From positions 186,001 to 250,000 of the forward strand of contig JANTQF010000002.1 in the NCBI GenBank assembly GCA_032988165.1: a stretch of 64,000 bases of DNA. The letters run 5' to 3'. This document shows positions 1-11,659 of the stretch, piece after piece. The notes beneath the pieces are model-generated. The model searched no databases and was not told where the DNA came from. It saw only the letters and a list, made by a program, of their open reading frames with translations. The DNA is from Emmonsiellopsis sp. PD_33. Lineage: Eukaryota > Ascomycota > Eurotiomycetes > Onygenales > Ajellomycetaceae. Positions within the stretch are counted from its first letter, which is position 1; each line of letters starts with the position of its first letter. A program made the translations under genes and the position numbers.

Positions 1-1860
1 TTATTATGAAATATTAGAGGTTCTTATGATCTATGATAATTTTGAAGTTTTTTATGCTACAGAGTTTGAAGTTCTATTCTTTTAAACATTAAATGATAGT
101 GAGAAGTTTCTTATCATAAATCTTATAGTTAGTTTCAGCAGGGCTAAGCTTCTTGGACATAAATGCACAGGGTTGCAGGATACCTTTATTATTTTATTAC
201 ATGAAAGTACTACTTGTGATATATCTAGAGGAGTCTATTTCAACCACTATCAGACAGTTAGAATTAAATGTAATGAGCATTGAGGTAGAGATAAACATCT
301 ACTTAAAGCATGTGAATGTCTTGTCTGCTTTTTTAGATTATTGAAACTGCTGATCTTTATGTGTGAGATCAGTCAGTAATCAGATGATATCAGAAAAATT
401 TTGAATGAAGTATTAATAGAAATTCATAAATTCTAGGAAGCCTCACATATCTTTTATAGTTATAAGGGCCTCCCATTTGAGGATAGTAATGATTTTCTTG
501 GGGTCCATATGGACTCCCTTCCCTGCCTCTATGATGAAGCTGAGGTAGGTTGTCTCTTAAACTTTGAAGATGGATTTATTAATGTTAATTGAGAGATCAT
601 ATTTGTAAAAGTGGGTGAGGACTTTTTAGATGTACTCTTAATATTACTTATAGAATTCATCAGTAAAGATGAGGATGTCATCAAGGTAGATAGAAGTAAA
701 TTCATCTAAATAGTCTCATAAGGCCTAGTTGATGTATTTCTGGAAGATGCTCAGGGTATTTATGAGACTAAAGGAAATAACTATCCATTTAAATAGACTA
801 TATCTTGTGTGAAAGGTGGTTAGCTATTTATCTACTTCTACAATTTAAATCTTATAGAATGTAGAGATGATGTCAAGCTTTATAAACTACTTAGCTCATC
901 TGATCTATTTGAGAGTCTCATTGATTAACAGTAGTAGGTAGTAATCTTTTCAGGTGAGGCAGTTGAGGCTCTAATAGTTGATATAGAACTAAAGATCTTC
1001 ACCTAGCTTCTTCATAAAGAGTACAGATGCACCTACAGATAAGTTGCTAACTTAAATGAAACTCTTATTCAGAAGATTATTAAGTGTCTTGTAGAGCACA
1101 AGCAGTTCATTACATAATATATTGTATAGAGGTTCTCAGGGTGGCTGAGGATTTTTGCCATCTATCTTCTTAAGTTCAATATGGTAATTGTGCACATCAT
1201 GGAACAGTAGGAGCTTCTCAGTGGCCTTATGATCAAAAATGTTGAGGAATTCATGATAGTGTGGAAGGAGGACTGTTGTAGGGTCAGTCTTTAACTTCTT
1301 AGAAAGTTATAAGAGAGCCTTTTCTATATTAGCTATACTAGCAGTAAAAATTTCAATGAGAGGTCAGAACTTGAATTTCTGATTACAGCTTCAGAGGAGG
1401 TTATAAGTATTAGTAGAGATCTGATAAAGATCAGTAGTCTTATGAATATCTTTTTTGAAGATATAGATGCCTTCAGAAAATATGACACATTAATTATGAG
1501 CATCAATAAGGGCTTGATGTTTGGATAGCTATGATAGACCTAGTATGAAGTTATACAGGAGATTTTCAATTTCATATATATAAGTGTTTTCTCAGAGGAA
1601 TCCACTAATATTAACATTGAGCTTCATCATATTTCATATGAAGTTGCCTGTGTCACCATTGATATCTTCAATCTTTTGGAGGTTAATTGGGATATACAGG
1701 AGGTTATGATGATTAACCATATGAGAGTGAATCATTAAATAATAATAGTAACTACTATCTATTATAGCATTCATATTAAAAGAATGATTAACTATGATAG
1801 ATATAAGAATTACTGAAATAATTATTTTCTTCTTAAAGATTTTCCTATCTAACTCTGGAA
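1..1860 (-). pseudogene. family H protease-reverse transcriptase, degraded
   Basis: This is the Pol part of a Ty3/gypsy polyprotein. Near 1740-1480 the minus strand reads an aspartic protease: NAIIDS at the active site (expected D-S-G; the Gly is lost) and FILGLS near its end, close to the usual ILGxPWL. From about 1060 to 470 it reads reverse transcriptase: SVGASVLFMKKLG, then a tract close to FYINYxSLNCLT, KLDII, TRYSLFKWIVISFSLIN, and the catalytic box as TSIYLDDILIF, so both Asp residues survive. Next comes ETTYLSFIIEAGKGVHMDPKK, start of the connection to RNase H, which continues to base 1. Stops (for example at positions expected to be Gln, Arg or Trp) interrupt the frame throughout. 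Polymerase and protease of a retroelement; non-functional here. Confidence 0.85.
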
Positions 1861-1889
1861 GCTTCTACTTATAATTTCACACAGAAGCT

Positions 1890-2940
1890 AGTCTTTTCTC
1901 AAGTCTGACTTAGCATCTTTAAAGTCTTCCTTCTTTTTAGGCTTGATTTGTACATTTACAGACCATATGAGCAATTTTGGGGGAATATGAGTTTTATGGC
2001 AGTCAGTAGCTCTATACCCAGATTTGTCACAATTAATGTAGATGCCTCAGGCACAGTAATTAATAATAATAGTAGTAATCATATTCAGAATGCAGAATGC
2101 ATTTATATGAGTAAGCCCTGTAGGCATCTAATTCATAGCATTTGAGTTCTTCAGCAGAGAGATCTTGAGGAAGGCCTCCCCAGAGGTGATAGGAATATCA
2201 CTATAGATTCAGCCCTGAATGGTCTTGATCTCAGACAGATTGTTCTCTATGCTATGAAGCTTCATATAATACTTAAAGTACATAAGAGGTTCAATAGAGG
2301 TAACAGTCTGTTATAGAAGTTCAAACTTGATGATTTTTTTGAGTAGAGCCTTCTTAATAGTATTATCTCATAGCTGGCTATTAGCTTTCAGAATCTTCTA
2401 ATCAAATCTCAGAAGAAAGATGGCAAGTAGATTAATCTTCTAACAAACACTGTGCAGCCAGGTCAGAGCCTTCTAGGCCACTAAGGGGTTGAAGAAAAGA
2501 ATGTCAAGCTGATCAAAAATAATATTAAGGGTTATAGAAATGAGCTTGATATTAACCTTCATTTAAGAATGAAATCAGATAATGATAGTACTAGAGAGTT
2601 GAGTGTAAATGTATCAGGCCTGATCAGCAAGAGATCTAATTGTAAGATTATTTAAAGTAATTTTAGCCTCTACACTGAGGCAGCAAGCAGGGTATTTAGA
2701 GACTTATTTGCCCATGAATTTCTCAAGGGTGGCAAGCCTTTCTTTTGGGCATCTTGGGAAGTCCTCAAAAGGAGCAGTCAGGTGAGCAGGAGTTAGGACA
2801 GGAGCTGAAGTTAATATAAGTATACAATTCTATTTGATAATAAGATTGATTTTGTTTATAAGTTGCTGAATGAAGTTTTAGAATTCAGCATCAGAGCTCT
2901 AAGAAGAAGTACTATCTTCATGTGGAGAGTCCATATTCAT
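1890..2940 (-). pseudogene. family H Gag with CCHC zinc knuckle, degraded
   Basis: Gag is the nucleocapsid/capsid protein that packages element RNA. The minus-strand frame starts at an ATG at 2940 (MNMDSPHEDSTSS) and reads through an acidic N-terminus, then FPRCPKERLATLEKFMGK and a helical capsid-like stretch. Near 2040-1997 it reads YINCDKSGYRATDCH. That is a C-x2-C-x4-H-x4-C zinc knuckle in which the first Cys and the His have each become Tyr, as C-to-T changes (TGT to TAT on the read strand via the complement, and CAT to TAT) predict. Several in-frame stops. The start is the first Met before the conserved stretch and could lie slightly upstream. Confidence 0.72.
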
Positions 2941-3188
2941 AATGGATTTAAAAGATTATTTGGATTCAGAGAGTTTGAGGGATTCAGGAAGTTTAGAGGA
3001 TTCAGAAAGTTTGAAGGAAAATCTCATAAGATATTAATATAAACCATCAGAGCTTTGAGGCCTTTTACTGACACATCATTTGGCAGAGCTGAGCTAATTA
3101 TATTTCAGGTTTTAGAAGAGTTTACTGTATGCATGAGTTATATTTAGAAGAATCTACTATACATGCAAATCATGTTTAGAGGGGTAAA

Positions 3189-3487
3189 TATAACAAGGAT
3201 CTCTAAGAAGAGATTAAGTAAGTAATTACAAAATGTAACAGATGTGCTCTGATAAGTAAATTGTGTGAGCTATACATTAGAATCAAAATTGTAATTACTA
3301 GAGAAAGAAAGGAAAAAGGAAAAGAAATTATAAGATCATGCAATATAAATAGAAGAGAATTATATGAGGTCAGAGTAAATAAACATTCATATGAAGGCCC
3401 AGTCAGAGGCATCTAATTGAGCTGTTAGAGATCAGATGAAGTTTGAGTAAGCTATGGATATAAAATATAAGGGTGTAGCCCTTTACA
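3189..3487 (-). repeat. putative 5' LTR of family H
   Basis: Outer edge set where family M integrase similarity stops. The minus strand then begins TGTAAAGGGC. The inner edge is placed at TTGTTATA (probably once TTGTTACA), giving 299 bp. No second copy is in the window, so both edges are provisional. Confidence 0.4.
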
Positions 3488-4394
3488 GATATCCACATTT
3501 AATCATACTATTAGCTTTTATATTATATGGTAAAATTATTATCTACTTAATAATAATATGATACTTAATGGTAAAAATTCTAATTTATTTCTAATTTTCC
3601 AGCCTGTTATTATACATCATTTCCTGGAAACAATCATATTAATATATAATATCTTTATAAATGAACTGGGCTATATATTCTACTTTAGTATGAGTAAGAG
3701 GCTAATCTTTAACCTAGTTAGTAAAGTTATTTTAAGTAATAACTGCACATAATTTCCCCTAATTCTTCAGAAACTTAATAATATTAATACACTACTTATC
3801 CCATAGATAGTTACAGTAAGTTAGATATAGTAGTTCTTTAAGATGATTATTTTTCTAAAATTAACACTCATGACATTTCTTATAATATGCCTTGATCTCA
3901 CTGAATAAGTCTTCCCACTAATATCACTAAAAGACCTTATAATTAGTTGCCTTATAATCTTTATAATCAGACTTATTATATATTTAAGCAATGATTTCCT
4001 TCTGCTCATCTGAATTATCTATTATATGCCTCAGTAGAATCTCTTTATCTGATTAATAAAATAAATGTTGCTTATGTATTATATAGTTCAATATATATTT
4101 ATATTATTTTAGAAAGATCTTGTAAGGAATATTATCAGGCCACTTCAAGATAATAAGGTATTTAATAATTGATTTATTATAATTAAAATAAAAGAGTAAA
4201 AGAACATGAGATTTTTCACCATCAGTATTATTAAAAGTATTAAAATTAGAAATAGTGGTAGATGTCATGCTAATACAATTAAGCTCTACTTTAATAAACT
4301 TATTAATGTTTTGATTCTTAGGTATCTCACCATCAATAGGTAGCTGTTAAGAAAGGTTATTAACAGTGCTATAAATCTAACTAAAAATATGATA
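3488..4394 (-). pseudogene. family M integrase / RNase H end fragment (copy M3)
   Basis: Homologous along its length to 55110-56022 in the complete element M2, same strand. It encodes the end of RNase H/linker and the zinc-binding N-terminus and first half of the catalytic core of a Ty3/gypsy integrase, which joins element DNA to the chromosome. The frame near 4009-3821 parallels the M2 frame at 55636-55448 almost codon for codon, with independent point mutations. The left edge is cut by element H. The right edge, near 4394, ends inside what is RNase H in M2, and unrelated AT-rich DNA follows. Fragment only, many stops. Confidence 0.78.
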
Positions 4395-4799
4395 GATATA
4401 AAGCTACTACTGAGATAAAATAAAATAGAATAAGAAAGTTAAAGAAACTATCTTTATATATTTATTTTATAGATATTAATTCTATTTTATCTCATACTAA
4501 AATATATACTTCTATATCTTATTTTATAATAAAATTAAAATCTTATATTTTATTTTATTATATGAATGGTTCTTCTGTGTCCCATCTCATTCTATTTTAT
4601 AAATAAATGAGATGAGATGGAATGAGAAGGAAAATCCTAGATATAATAATAAATTATATATAGTTAGAAATTATTATGAAAAAATTTATATAAATTATTA
4701 TCATTTCTTATTACATTTTTTCTACTATATTAATTTTCCACTTATTATAATAATAAGTTAATACTCACTCTATATTATCATATCATTTCTACTATATAT
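4395..4799. other. AT-rich stretch with an imperfect hairpin
   Basis: No coding frame recognised. Long TTTTAT runs. An imperfect inverted repeat at about 4582-4620 has CATCTCATT on one side and AATGAGATG on the other, around an AT-rich loop. It follows directly the broken end of family M copy M3, and I see no duplication at the join. Confidence 0.4.
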
Positions 4800-5270
4800 C
4801 TACTTCTTAATATTTAAAGCTATTATAGGCTTTTAAGCTACTCTTCATACTCCTTAATTACATACTCTATAAGCTTATTAATTATAGGCTCTAAAATCTC
4901 ATACTTCTCAGCTGCATGCTGCACATGCCTCTTAACTATAGGCTCTATAATCTCATATTTATTTAATATAAATCTCTTAACTATAGATTTTATTACACAG
5001 CCTTTCTCTTCATTCTTCAGAATTAAAATTAAATCTACTAGATTAAACTTTATATCTCTATCTCTATCTTTCTTACTTATAATATCTTTCTTTTTTTTCT
5101 TATTATCAACTCAGTCTTCATTATTTAATATATTTATATTAAAGTCTTCTAATTCATATTCTATTATTTACATCTTTATATTATAATCTTTCATTTTTAC
5201 TTCCTACTTCTTATTCTCTCTCATAGCTACCTCTAGCTTTGCACTCTCAAAGTATGAATAGCTCACTTCT
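4800..5270 (-). pseudogene. unknown charged protein fragment, degraded
   Basis: I do not recognise this gene. One minus-strand frame reads with few stops and a biased composition: Lys/Glu-rich, with a KKKKKDIISKKDRDRD tract in the middle. Near the C-terminus is a repeated motif, KYEIIEPIVKRHV followed about 20 residues on by KYEILEPIINKLI. The repeat looks helical and might be a coiled coil. The stops are mostly TAG or TAA where Gln or Trp is plausible, as in the surrounding mutated elements. It may be the end of a transposon protein; the frame further upstream (5270-5850) is less clear. Confidence 0.4.
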
Positions 5271-6440
5271 CTTAAAATTAACAGAATAAGCTATATATCA
5301 TCAACTTAAAGGGTTTTCTTCTAATAATAAGCTAGGTAGAGATTTGTACCTGAAGTACTATCAGCATTATATTATTAATAGACTGTTATATTATCTCATT
5401 ACTTACATTCAAATAAGGTTACTAGTGTCTCCTCACTAATGAGATGCAGATAATTAATGGTCTCAGTCTAGATATAGTACTTATTACCCAGATTTTTCCT
5501 ATCTATTTTATGTAATTCTTAAATTATCTTCTGTATAAATCAACTAAATAACTCTACTCTTAAAACTAAGTATATATTTATCTACTAAAATATAATCTCC
5601 TTCTCTTTAATTAATCTAACTGTTAGTAAATTATTAATATTATTCTGAATAATATCTTATCTGATAGATCAGCTGATAGTTACAGCTCAGATTTAATACT
5701 AATATAATTTTTAACTCTATACTTACTATTTACTTTAAATCATATCTTTTAATTGTTAGCTTACTCTCTGTGATCCTCATAATACTTCTTCACTATGAAG
5801 ACCTTATTGTGTTTTTTGTAGATCTCAGGAGAGTGCTTGTAGTTGATTGAATAGTAACTGAAAATAAACCTACATATCAGTTTATACATTAATTTCTAGG
5901 GGAAGAAGGCTGGAGACACATACCTAGATATACTATTAAATAGAGGTAGTTAGAATAAGGGGGGAGTTAAAAATAGAGATTTTAGAGACTATAAAAGAGA
6001 AGAGAAGAGGAGAGAAAAATGAGAAGAGAAAGAGAAAAAGAAGAGAAGTAAATATAATATATTACTAGTTGTAATCAAAATAATTTTCATTTTAGATGTT
6101 ACTAGAGGAAATAATTTAAACCTATTACCTAGATTTATTATTATATAAATATATTCTATAATTACTCTCATTAATCCCAGTATATTATCATTCTAATATT
6201 AATTACATTATATAAGAGATATTAACATTTAGAGTTATTATAGAATACATAATGTTCAGCTCTTAATTACTAATAAAGAAGTACTTACAATACTTCAAGA
6301 TCAAGCACACTAGAGAGATTAGGTACATAAAGACCAGTAATAAGGCTATTATGAAGAAAGTCTAAGGGGCTAATTATAAAGCACACTTTAATGTAGTAAA
6401 GTATCTATGGGGATTAATTAAATGATAACAAGCTTTTATA
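5271..6440. other. AT-rich DNA with purine tracts, no gene recognised
   Basis: A GGGGGGAG run near 5960 and an 80-base, almost pure A/G tract at 5985-6050 stand out. The G-run resembles a retroelement polypurine tract, but I found no LTR after it. Weak lysine-rich frames occur on both strands; none is convincing. Confidence 0.35.
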
Positions 6441-6449
6441 ATAGTTCTA

Positions 6450-7190
6450 ATAGTAAAGATGCTAATACTAAGTATAGAGAAATAGCATTACTAGCTGATC
6501 AATCTGCTATAGAGAAGGTAGAGGCTAAGTATGTTACTCAGAAGTATTTTAATTAAGAAAAGTCCTTAAAATATCATTAGGCCCAAATTATGAAGAAGTA
6601 TATACTTGAGAAGAAAATAGAGAAAGAGGAGATTATATAGTGACTACATACATTATAATTTAGAATTAGTTCTAAAAAGAGAAGAGTTAGTTACTTCAAC
6701 TTGCAACTATAATTATTAATTAATACTAACTATTAATAGATTGATATTTCTCCTCTCTTTAATAATAAGATTATCAACATAATCCTCTAATATTTCTGTA
6801 TCTAGACACAGATGTTATTAGCCTCTCATAATGCAAAGATTCTTAAGTATAGAAAAGTAATACTTATAGCTACTAATACTAATGAGGAAGTAGCTGCAAA
6901 GAAATTAAATGAGTTCTAAAAGACTTTAAATAAGAAAGATAAGAGGTTATTAAAAGTAATTTCTTAATCAGAAAAGATATTAGAGAGTGATTTTAAGGTG
7001 GAGAGAGAGATGTCAAGTAATGAGGATGAGAAGTTAGAGTAAGAGGATTATTTAGAGTAGAATGATATAGAGTTTTTATGTGAAATGAAAGCTTATAAAG
7101 TCTATTCAGTAGAAATTAATATTAAATAGGAAAAGTTTGATATAGAATGGAGTTTATTTACATTCTAAGAATTTTAGTAATAAAATTTAA
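6450..7190 (+). pseudogene. unknown Lys/Glu-rich protein fragment, degraded
   Basis: Unrecognised. A plus-strand frame starting near ADQSAIEKVEAKYVTQKYF reads as a charged, probably helical protein: MKKYILEKKIEKEEII, later ASHNAKILKYRKV, NEEVAAKKLNEF, KTLNKKDKRLL and an acidic tail. Stops are mainly TAA and TAG at Gln-like positions. The style recalls charged C-terminal tails of fungal DDE transposases, but no catalytic motif is visible, so this is only a suggestion. It is oriented opposite to the other unknown frame at 4800-5270. Confidence 0.35.
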
Positions 7191-7544
7191 TAATAAGTCT
7201 CCCATGAATTTTTACTGATAGCATTATAATTATAATCTTCATCAATTAGTTAATATTCTAAATCATTAAGAAGTACAAAAGTTATATCTATATGATTTAA
7301 TATTCTCATATCAAAATAACATCTTCTCAGTTTAAAGAGAATTATAATTATTAATTTATGATATTTTTTCTATCAGCTACAAAAGCATTGCTAATTTATT
7401 AACTAAATATTAAATTAGATTTTTAGTAGTATAAATATTTTTAGTTATATTTGTATTTCCCAGCTATCTTCCTTTCTGCCTTCCCACTATTAATATGCAT
7501 GGTGTATGCATAGTCTGCCACTAAATCTATATATAATTCCCTGA
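7191..7544. other. AT-rich spacer
   Basis: No frame or known repeat recognised. The last 60 bases before the tandem repeat contain short copies of GCATGGTGTATGCATAG-like sequence, possibly decayed repeat units. Confidence 0.4.
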
Positions 7545-7873
7545 GTATATAGCTGTGCTGCACATGATGCATGCATAGTTAATAATTAATTATATATATA
7601 TTTTTCTTTATAAGTATATAGCTGTGCTGCATCTACTACTCCTGGCATGAATGATACACATATAATTAGTAATTAATTATATATATATTTTTCTTTATAG
7701 GTATATAGCTGTGCCACATCTACTACTTCTGGCATGAGTGATGCACATATAGTTAGTAACTAATTATATATATATTTTTCTCTGTAGGTATATAGCTGTG
7801 CTGCATCTATAACTCCTGGCATGAATAATATGTATATAATTAGTAACTAAATATATATATATTTTCTTCATAG
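7545..7873 (+). repeat. 87-bp tandem repeat, four units
   Basis: Units start at 7545 (69 bp, lacking an internal stretch), 7614 (87 bp), 7701 (87 bp) and 7788 (86 bp). Each begins GTATATAGCTGTG and contains TCCTGGCATGA or a variant and a TAATTAATTA-like box. Each ends in a (TA)n stretch, then TTTTTCTTTATAG or a near copy. In this phase every unit starts with GT and ends with a T-rich tract plus AG. Differences between units are mainly transitions. Confidence 0.85.
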
Positions 7874-9090
7874 GCACATAATATCACTATATTTATTATT
7901 TTAATATATATATTCTATACCTCCTTTCTCTTCTTTCTATTTAGCTATGATTTATTACTAAAGCTTTCATCAAACTTGAAAAAAGGTACAATAAATTTAC
8001 TATGTAATAGTTTTAATATAAGTTACCTTCTAGGACCTTCTTCATAAAATGCATTAGATGCATTTTCACTATACATTACTTATTAAATTATTATTATGAG
8101 AGAATCATTACATTATTCTATTACTTATAGAGGAATATTATCTCTATATATAAAGATATATTTCTTACAGATGATTTAACCTACATCCTACAACATAAAA
8201 TATATAATTTCAGTTTATTTACCATATAGTTCTACATATAATTATATTGCACATGCAACTTTTCATTCATTTTTAAAGATGTAATCTCCTCTAGTTTATG
8301 TATGATACTCTGTCCATTTTTTACATAAAAAAATTTAGTTAGTATATAATGATCAGGCAGCTTTATTTGATAATTAAGATGAATGAAATCTATCTTAAAG
8401 ATACAAAATAAAGTTATATATCCTACTTATACTCTCCCATACATTTCTATACATACATATAATTGATGATATTACATACATATTTATTCCTCATATTAAG
8501 GTTATCTTCTATTCTAAATAATTGTGTGTAGGAGCTTTCAATTTATATTAATCCCTTAGATTTAAACACATCAGATTATTCAGTTAAAGTATATAATATT
8601 TTAATTAATAATTATTAGGAAATACACCATCTATCAGCATACCAGTTAAAGGGGATTAGGGGAATTATCATATAAAGTAGTGAAATACTAATGAAATAAA
8701 TTTAATACATAAAGTCTAAATAAATATTAAAGAAAGTCAGTTAGAAATAGAGGAGATACTCAGTCTATTTGAAGATAGGTACTGCAAGCTATTTCTAAAG
8801 ATAATATAGCTGAGTAGAATCCTATGAAGTTTATTATCTTAGATTATTATATTTACTTAATTACTTTTTTTTATATTAATATATGTAGTATCATCACATT
8901 TTCCTACTTGAGCTTCTAAAAGAATATACTATCATAGAAAGAGTTATAGCTTACTATAAGTTATTAAAGAATAATCATCTTAGTAAAGCTACTCTATATT
9001 CTACTAAAAGATAGATAAATAGTCTGTTATAGATTTAAAAGTTATCTCATACATTCATTATGTATACTACAGCTTAATTTGATTATCAGA
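7874..9090. other. AT-rich DNA, no gene recognised
   Basis: Long stretch without a frame or repeat that I can assign. It should hold either the 5' part of the LINE or the left part of the family M copy that the LINE entered. I could match it to neither the M2 sequence nor a LINE endonuclease. Confidence 0.4.
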
Positions 9091-9525
9091 CTCACTATAA
9101 TTATAAAAATGTCTTATGCAGTGACTACTGGATCAAAATGATTTTATAGCTGACTGGCCTGAGGTTTTTACTCATTTAAAAAGACTAAAGGAAAAGAGAA
9201 AAGATGAACTTAACTGGGATAATTCAAATCAAATATCTGAGGAAATACTAGAGGGAAAAGCTTCCTTAATTACAGAGCTTATCCTGAAAAGTATTAAAGA
9301 TAATATTTCAAAGAAGAATCTTTCTGAGCATTCCAAGGCCTGGTAGACTGAGGAGATAACTCAGAAAGAGAAAGGAGCTTGCTAGATCTAGGAAAAACTG
9401 GAAGAATGACTTAGTACCTGTTGAGGAATATAATAGGACTAAGTCAGACTATTTTTCTATGATTAAAAAGGCAAAAACAAGCTGCTGGAATGAATTCTTA
9501 GAGAATGCCCAAAGAAAAGATGTCT

Positions 9526-10031
9526 TTAAAGTCTTTAGTTATACTAAAAATAAAGGTGTAGCTAAGATTCCAACTCTTAATTATAATTATGAGGAGGAGG
9601 ATATTGAGGCTGTTACATTTAAAGATAAATGTCAGGCATTTATGAAGGTTTTATTTCAGAAGCCTCCTGAATCAGAGAGTTATACCCCCTTAGATGAATA
9701 TCAAGAGGACTTGGAGAAGTGAGAGTGGCTAGTTTTATCTCAAGATGAATTAGAAACAGCTATATATTCTAGTTCTACTTAAAGCCTTTAGTTATACTAA
9801 AAATAAAGGTGTAGCTAAGATTCCAACTCTTAATTATAATTATGAGGAGGAGGATATTGAGGCTGTTACATTTAAAGATAAATGTCAGGCATTTATGAAG
9901 GTTTTATTTCAGAAGCCTCCTGAATCAGAGAGTTATACCCCCTTAGATGAATATCAAGAGGACTTGGAGAAGTGAGAGTAGCTAGTTTTATCTCAAGATG
10001 AATTAGAAACAGCTATATATTCTAGTTCTAC
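9526..10031 (+). repeat. 253-bp tandem duplication inside the LINE
   Basis: Bases 9526-9778 recur at 9779-10031 with only about two differences that I can see (GTCTTTAG/GCCTTTAG and GTGGCT/GTAGCT). 253 is not a multiple of three, so the duplication shifts the frame of the LINE protein. Confidence 0.9.
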
Positions 10032-11336
10032 TAGAACTGCTGCTGGTCCTAATACTATTAATCATTTAATTATTCAGAAGGTTTATTCAGAGTTAAAAGA
10101 TGAGCTGTTTAGATTATTTAAAAGATTATTAGAGACTAAATATCACCCACTTTCCTGAAGAGAAGCTACTGGGATTATATTGGCAAAACCAAACAGAAAA
10201 GCTTCAATTCCCAAGTCTTATAGAGTTATATCTCTACTGAATTGCCTAGGAAAGATACTGGAAAAGATAGTAGCAACTAGACTATCTTATCTGGCCACTA
10301 CTACTAATCTTTTATATGAGGATCAGATGGGTAGTAGAAGGCAGAATTTAGCTATAGATGTAGCTCTATTAGTTGTACATGATATTCAACTTGCAAAGCA
10401 TGAAGGGCTGGTTTTCTCAGCTGCTTTTATAGATATAAAAGGAGCTTTTGACCATGTTTCATTGAATAAACTTGTGAGAATCCTTCAAGACTTAGGGTTA
10501 CTAAAGGCTTTAATATATTGGATTATCTGTTTTATGTCTGAAAGGACCATTCAACTTCTCTTTGATGATCAAAAACAAGATAAGACAGCCTTTAAGATAG
10601 GAGTTCCTCAGGGATCTCTAGTCTCCCCTATTCTATTTGCTATATATGCTACTATTCTATTTAAAAATAGGAGAATAGTTATAGTAAGGATCCCTAGCTA
10701 TATTAATGATTTAGGCTTGATTATAAGTTCTCATTCTATAGAAAATAACTGTAGAGTTATAGAGGAAGCTGCTCAGAAGGTTTTTGAAAGAGGAGATAAA
10801 AATTTAATTTAGTTTGATATAGATAAGACTGAATTGATTCATTTTTATTCTAAACCTAGAGAGAAGAATTACTCTATTACACTATTAGAAAGAGAAATCA
10901 AGCCTAAAGAGTCAGTTAGATGGCTAGAGGTCTGGTTGGATTCAAAGTTAACCTTTAAATCTCATGTTAAGATCAGACTGGCACAGGCAGAGAAAACACT
11001 GAGTAATATACTTAGACTCTCTAATACTAAGAGAGGCTTATCTTTTCAGGCTATGAGACAGCTTTATATAGCCTGTACAGCCTCAGTGTCTGATTTTGCA
11101 GTTCAGGTTTGATGGAAAAATCAAAAGAATTACTTAGGTTAGTTTCAAAAACTTCAGAACCAGGCTTTAAGAAGGATTCTAGGGGCTTTTAAGACCTCTC
11201 CATATAAAGCTATGGAGATTGAAGCTTCTATTCCACCCCCTAAGATAAGACTGGAGAAGGCATGCATGAATTATACTTTAAGAATAATGAAAATGAGCTT
11301 GAGACATCCAATTAGATAGAGAGTTTCCTCATCTTA

Positions 11337-11341
11337 TCTAC
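11337..11341 (+). other. target-site duplication of G1 (left), TCTAC
   Basis: TCTAC directly before the G1 LTR; the same five bases follow the other LTR at 24464-24468. Five base pairs is the usual Ty3/gypsy duplication. Confidence 0.93.
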
Positions 11342-11659
11342 TGTAATGTCTGGCATTGAATATAAAGGCTTTTTGATTTGAAAAGGTGGACTATGAGTCA
11401 TTGAACAGTGTGATGGGAATAACAGGTAAAAATGTATGTATATTTTAAATATAGGGATCATATAGTAATAGGACTGTTTGCTGGTTCTTTTCATAAGAAA
11501 CCTGCACAGCATATATATTAATAGCTAGCTACTAAGTGCACACCACATGTGCATTGCCAGGCACACTGTCAGGCACACTGCTGGGCCCAAGGTCCAAGAT
11601 CCAAGGTCTAAGGGCACAGTTAATCTATGTGTGATGCACAGTCTCCTTTGCATGTTATA
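11342..11659 (-). repeat. G1 3' LTR (family G LTR)
   Basis: 318 bp. In element sense the LTR runs from TGTAACA-like to ACATTACA, that is TG...CA. The plus strand right of it shows CCCCCCCTTTAGAAGC, so the minus strand reads a polypurine tract (AAAGGGGGGG) directly before the LTR. That sets the element orientation and makes this the 3' LTR. Ten LTRs or LTR parts of this family occur in the window. Confidence 0.93.

Larger units (their letters stand above)
1..3487 (-). mobile_element. Ty3/gypsy retrotransposon family H, 5' part (continues beyond left edge)
   Basis: Read on the minus strand the order is LTR, Gag with a zinc knuckle, aspartic protease, then reverse transcriptase, which is Ty3/gypsy order. 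Integrase and 3' LTR lie outside the window. The element sits in an integrase fragment of family M: family M similarity resumes at about 3488-3492. All frames carry many TAG, TAA and TGA codons, so the copy is dead. It differs from families G and M in its reverse transcriptase and Gag sequence. Confidence 0.85.
9110..11341 (+). pseudogene. LINE ORF2 reverse transcriptase part, degraded
   Basis: This enzyme copies LINE RNA into DNA at the nicked target. An open stretch from 10180 to 10812 holds the classical blocks: PKSYRVISLLNCLGKILEKI, then FIDIKGAFDHVS (motif A, its Asp kept), GVPQGSLVSPILFAIY (motif B), then SYINDLGL, where xADD is expected. The catalytic Asp pair there is reduced to N-D, a G-to-A change. 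Motif D/thumb follows to 11112 (SVRWLEVWLDSKLTFKSHV) and the frame continues to the G1 insertion. The segment before 10180 resembles the usual linker (SKAWWTEEI-like text near 9330-9370) and is broken by stops and by a 253-bp tandem duplication. Confidence 0.85.

Noticed and set aside
5940..5965. GGGGGGAG run as a retroelement polypurine tract
   Set aside because: No LTR-like repeat follows and no second copy is in the window.
7545..7873. CRISPR-like array
   Set aside because: Units are contiguous with no unique spacers, and the context is fungal.
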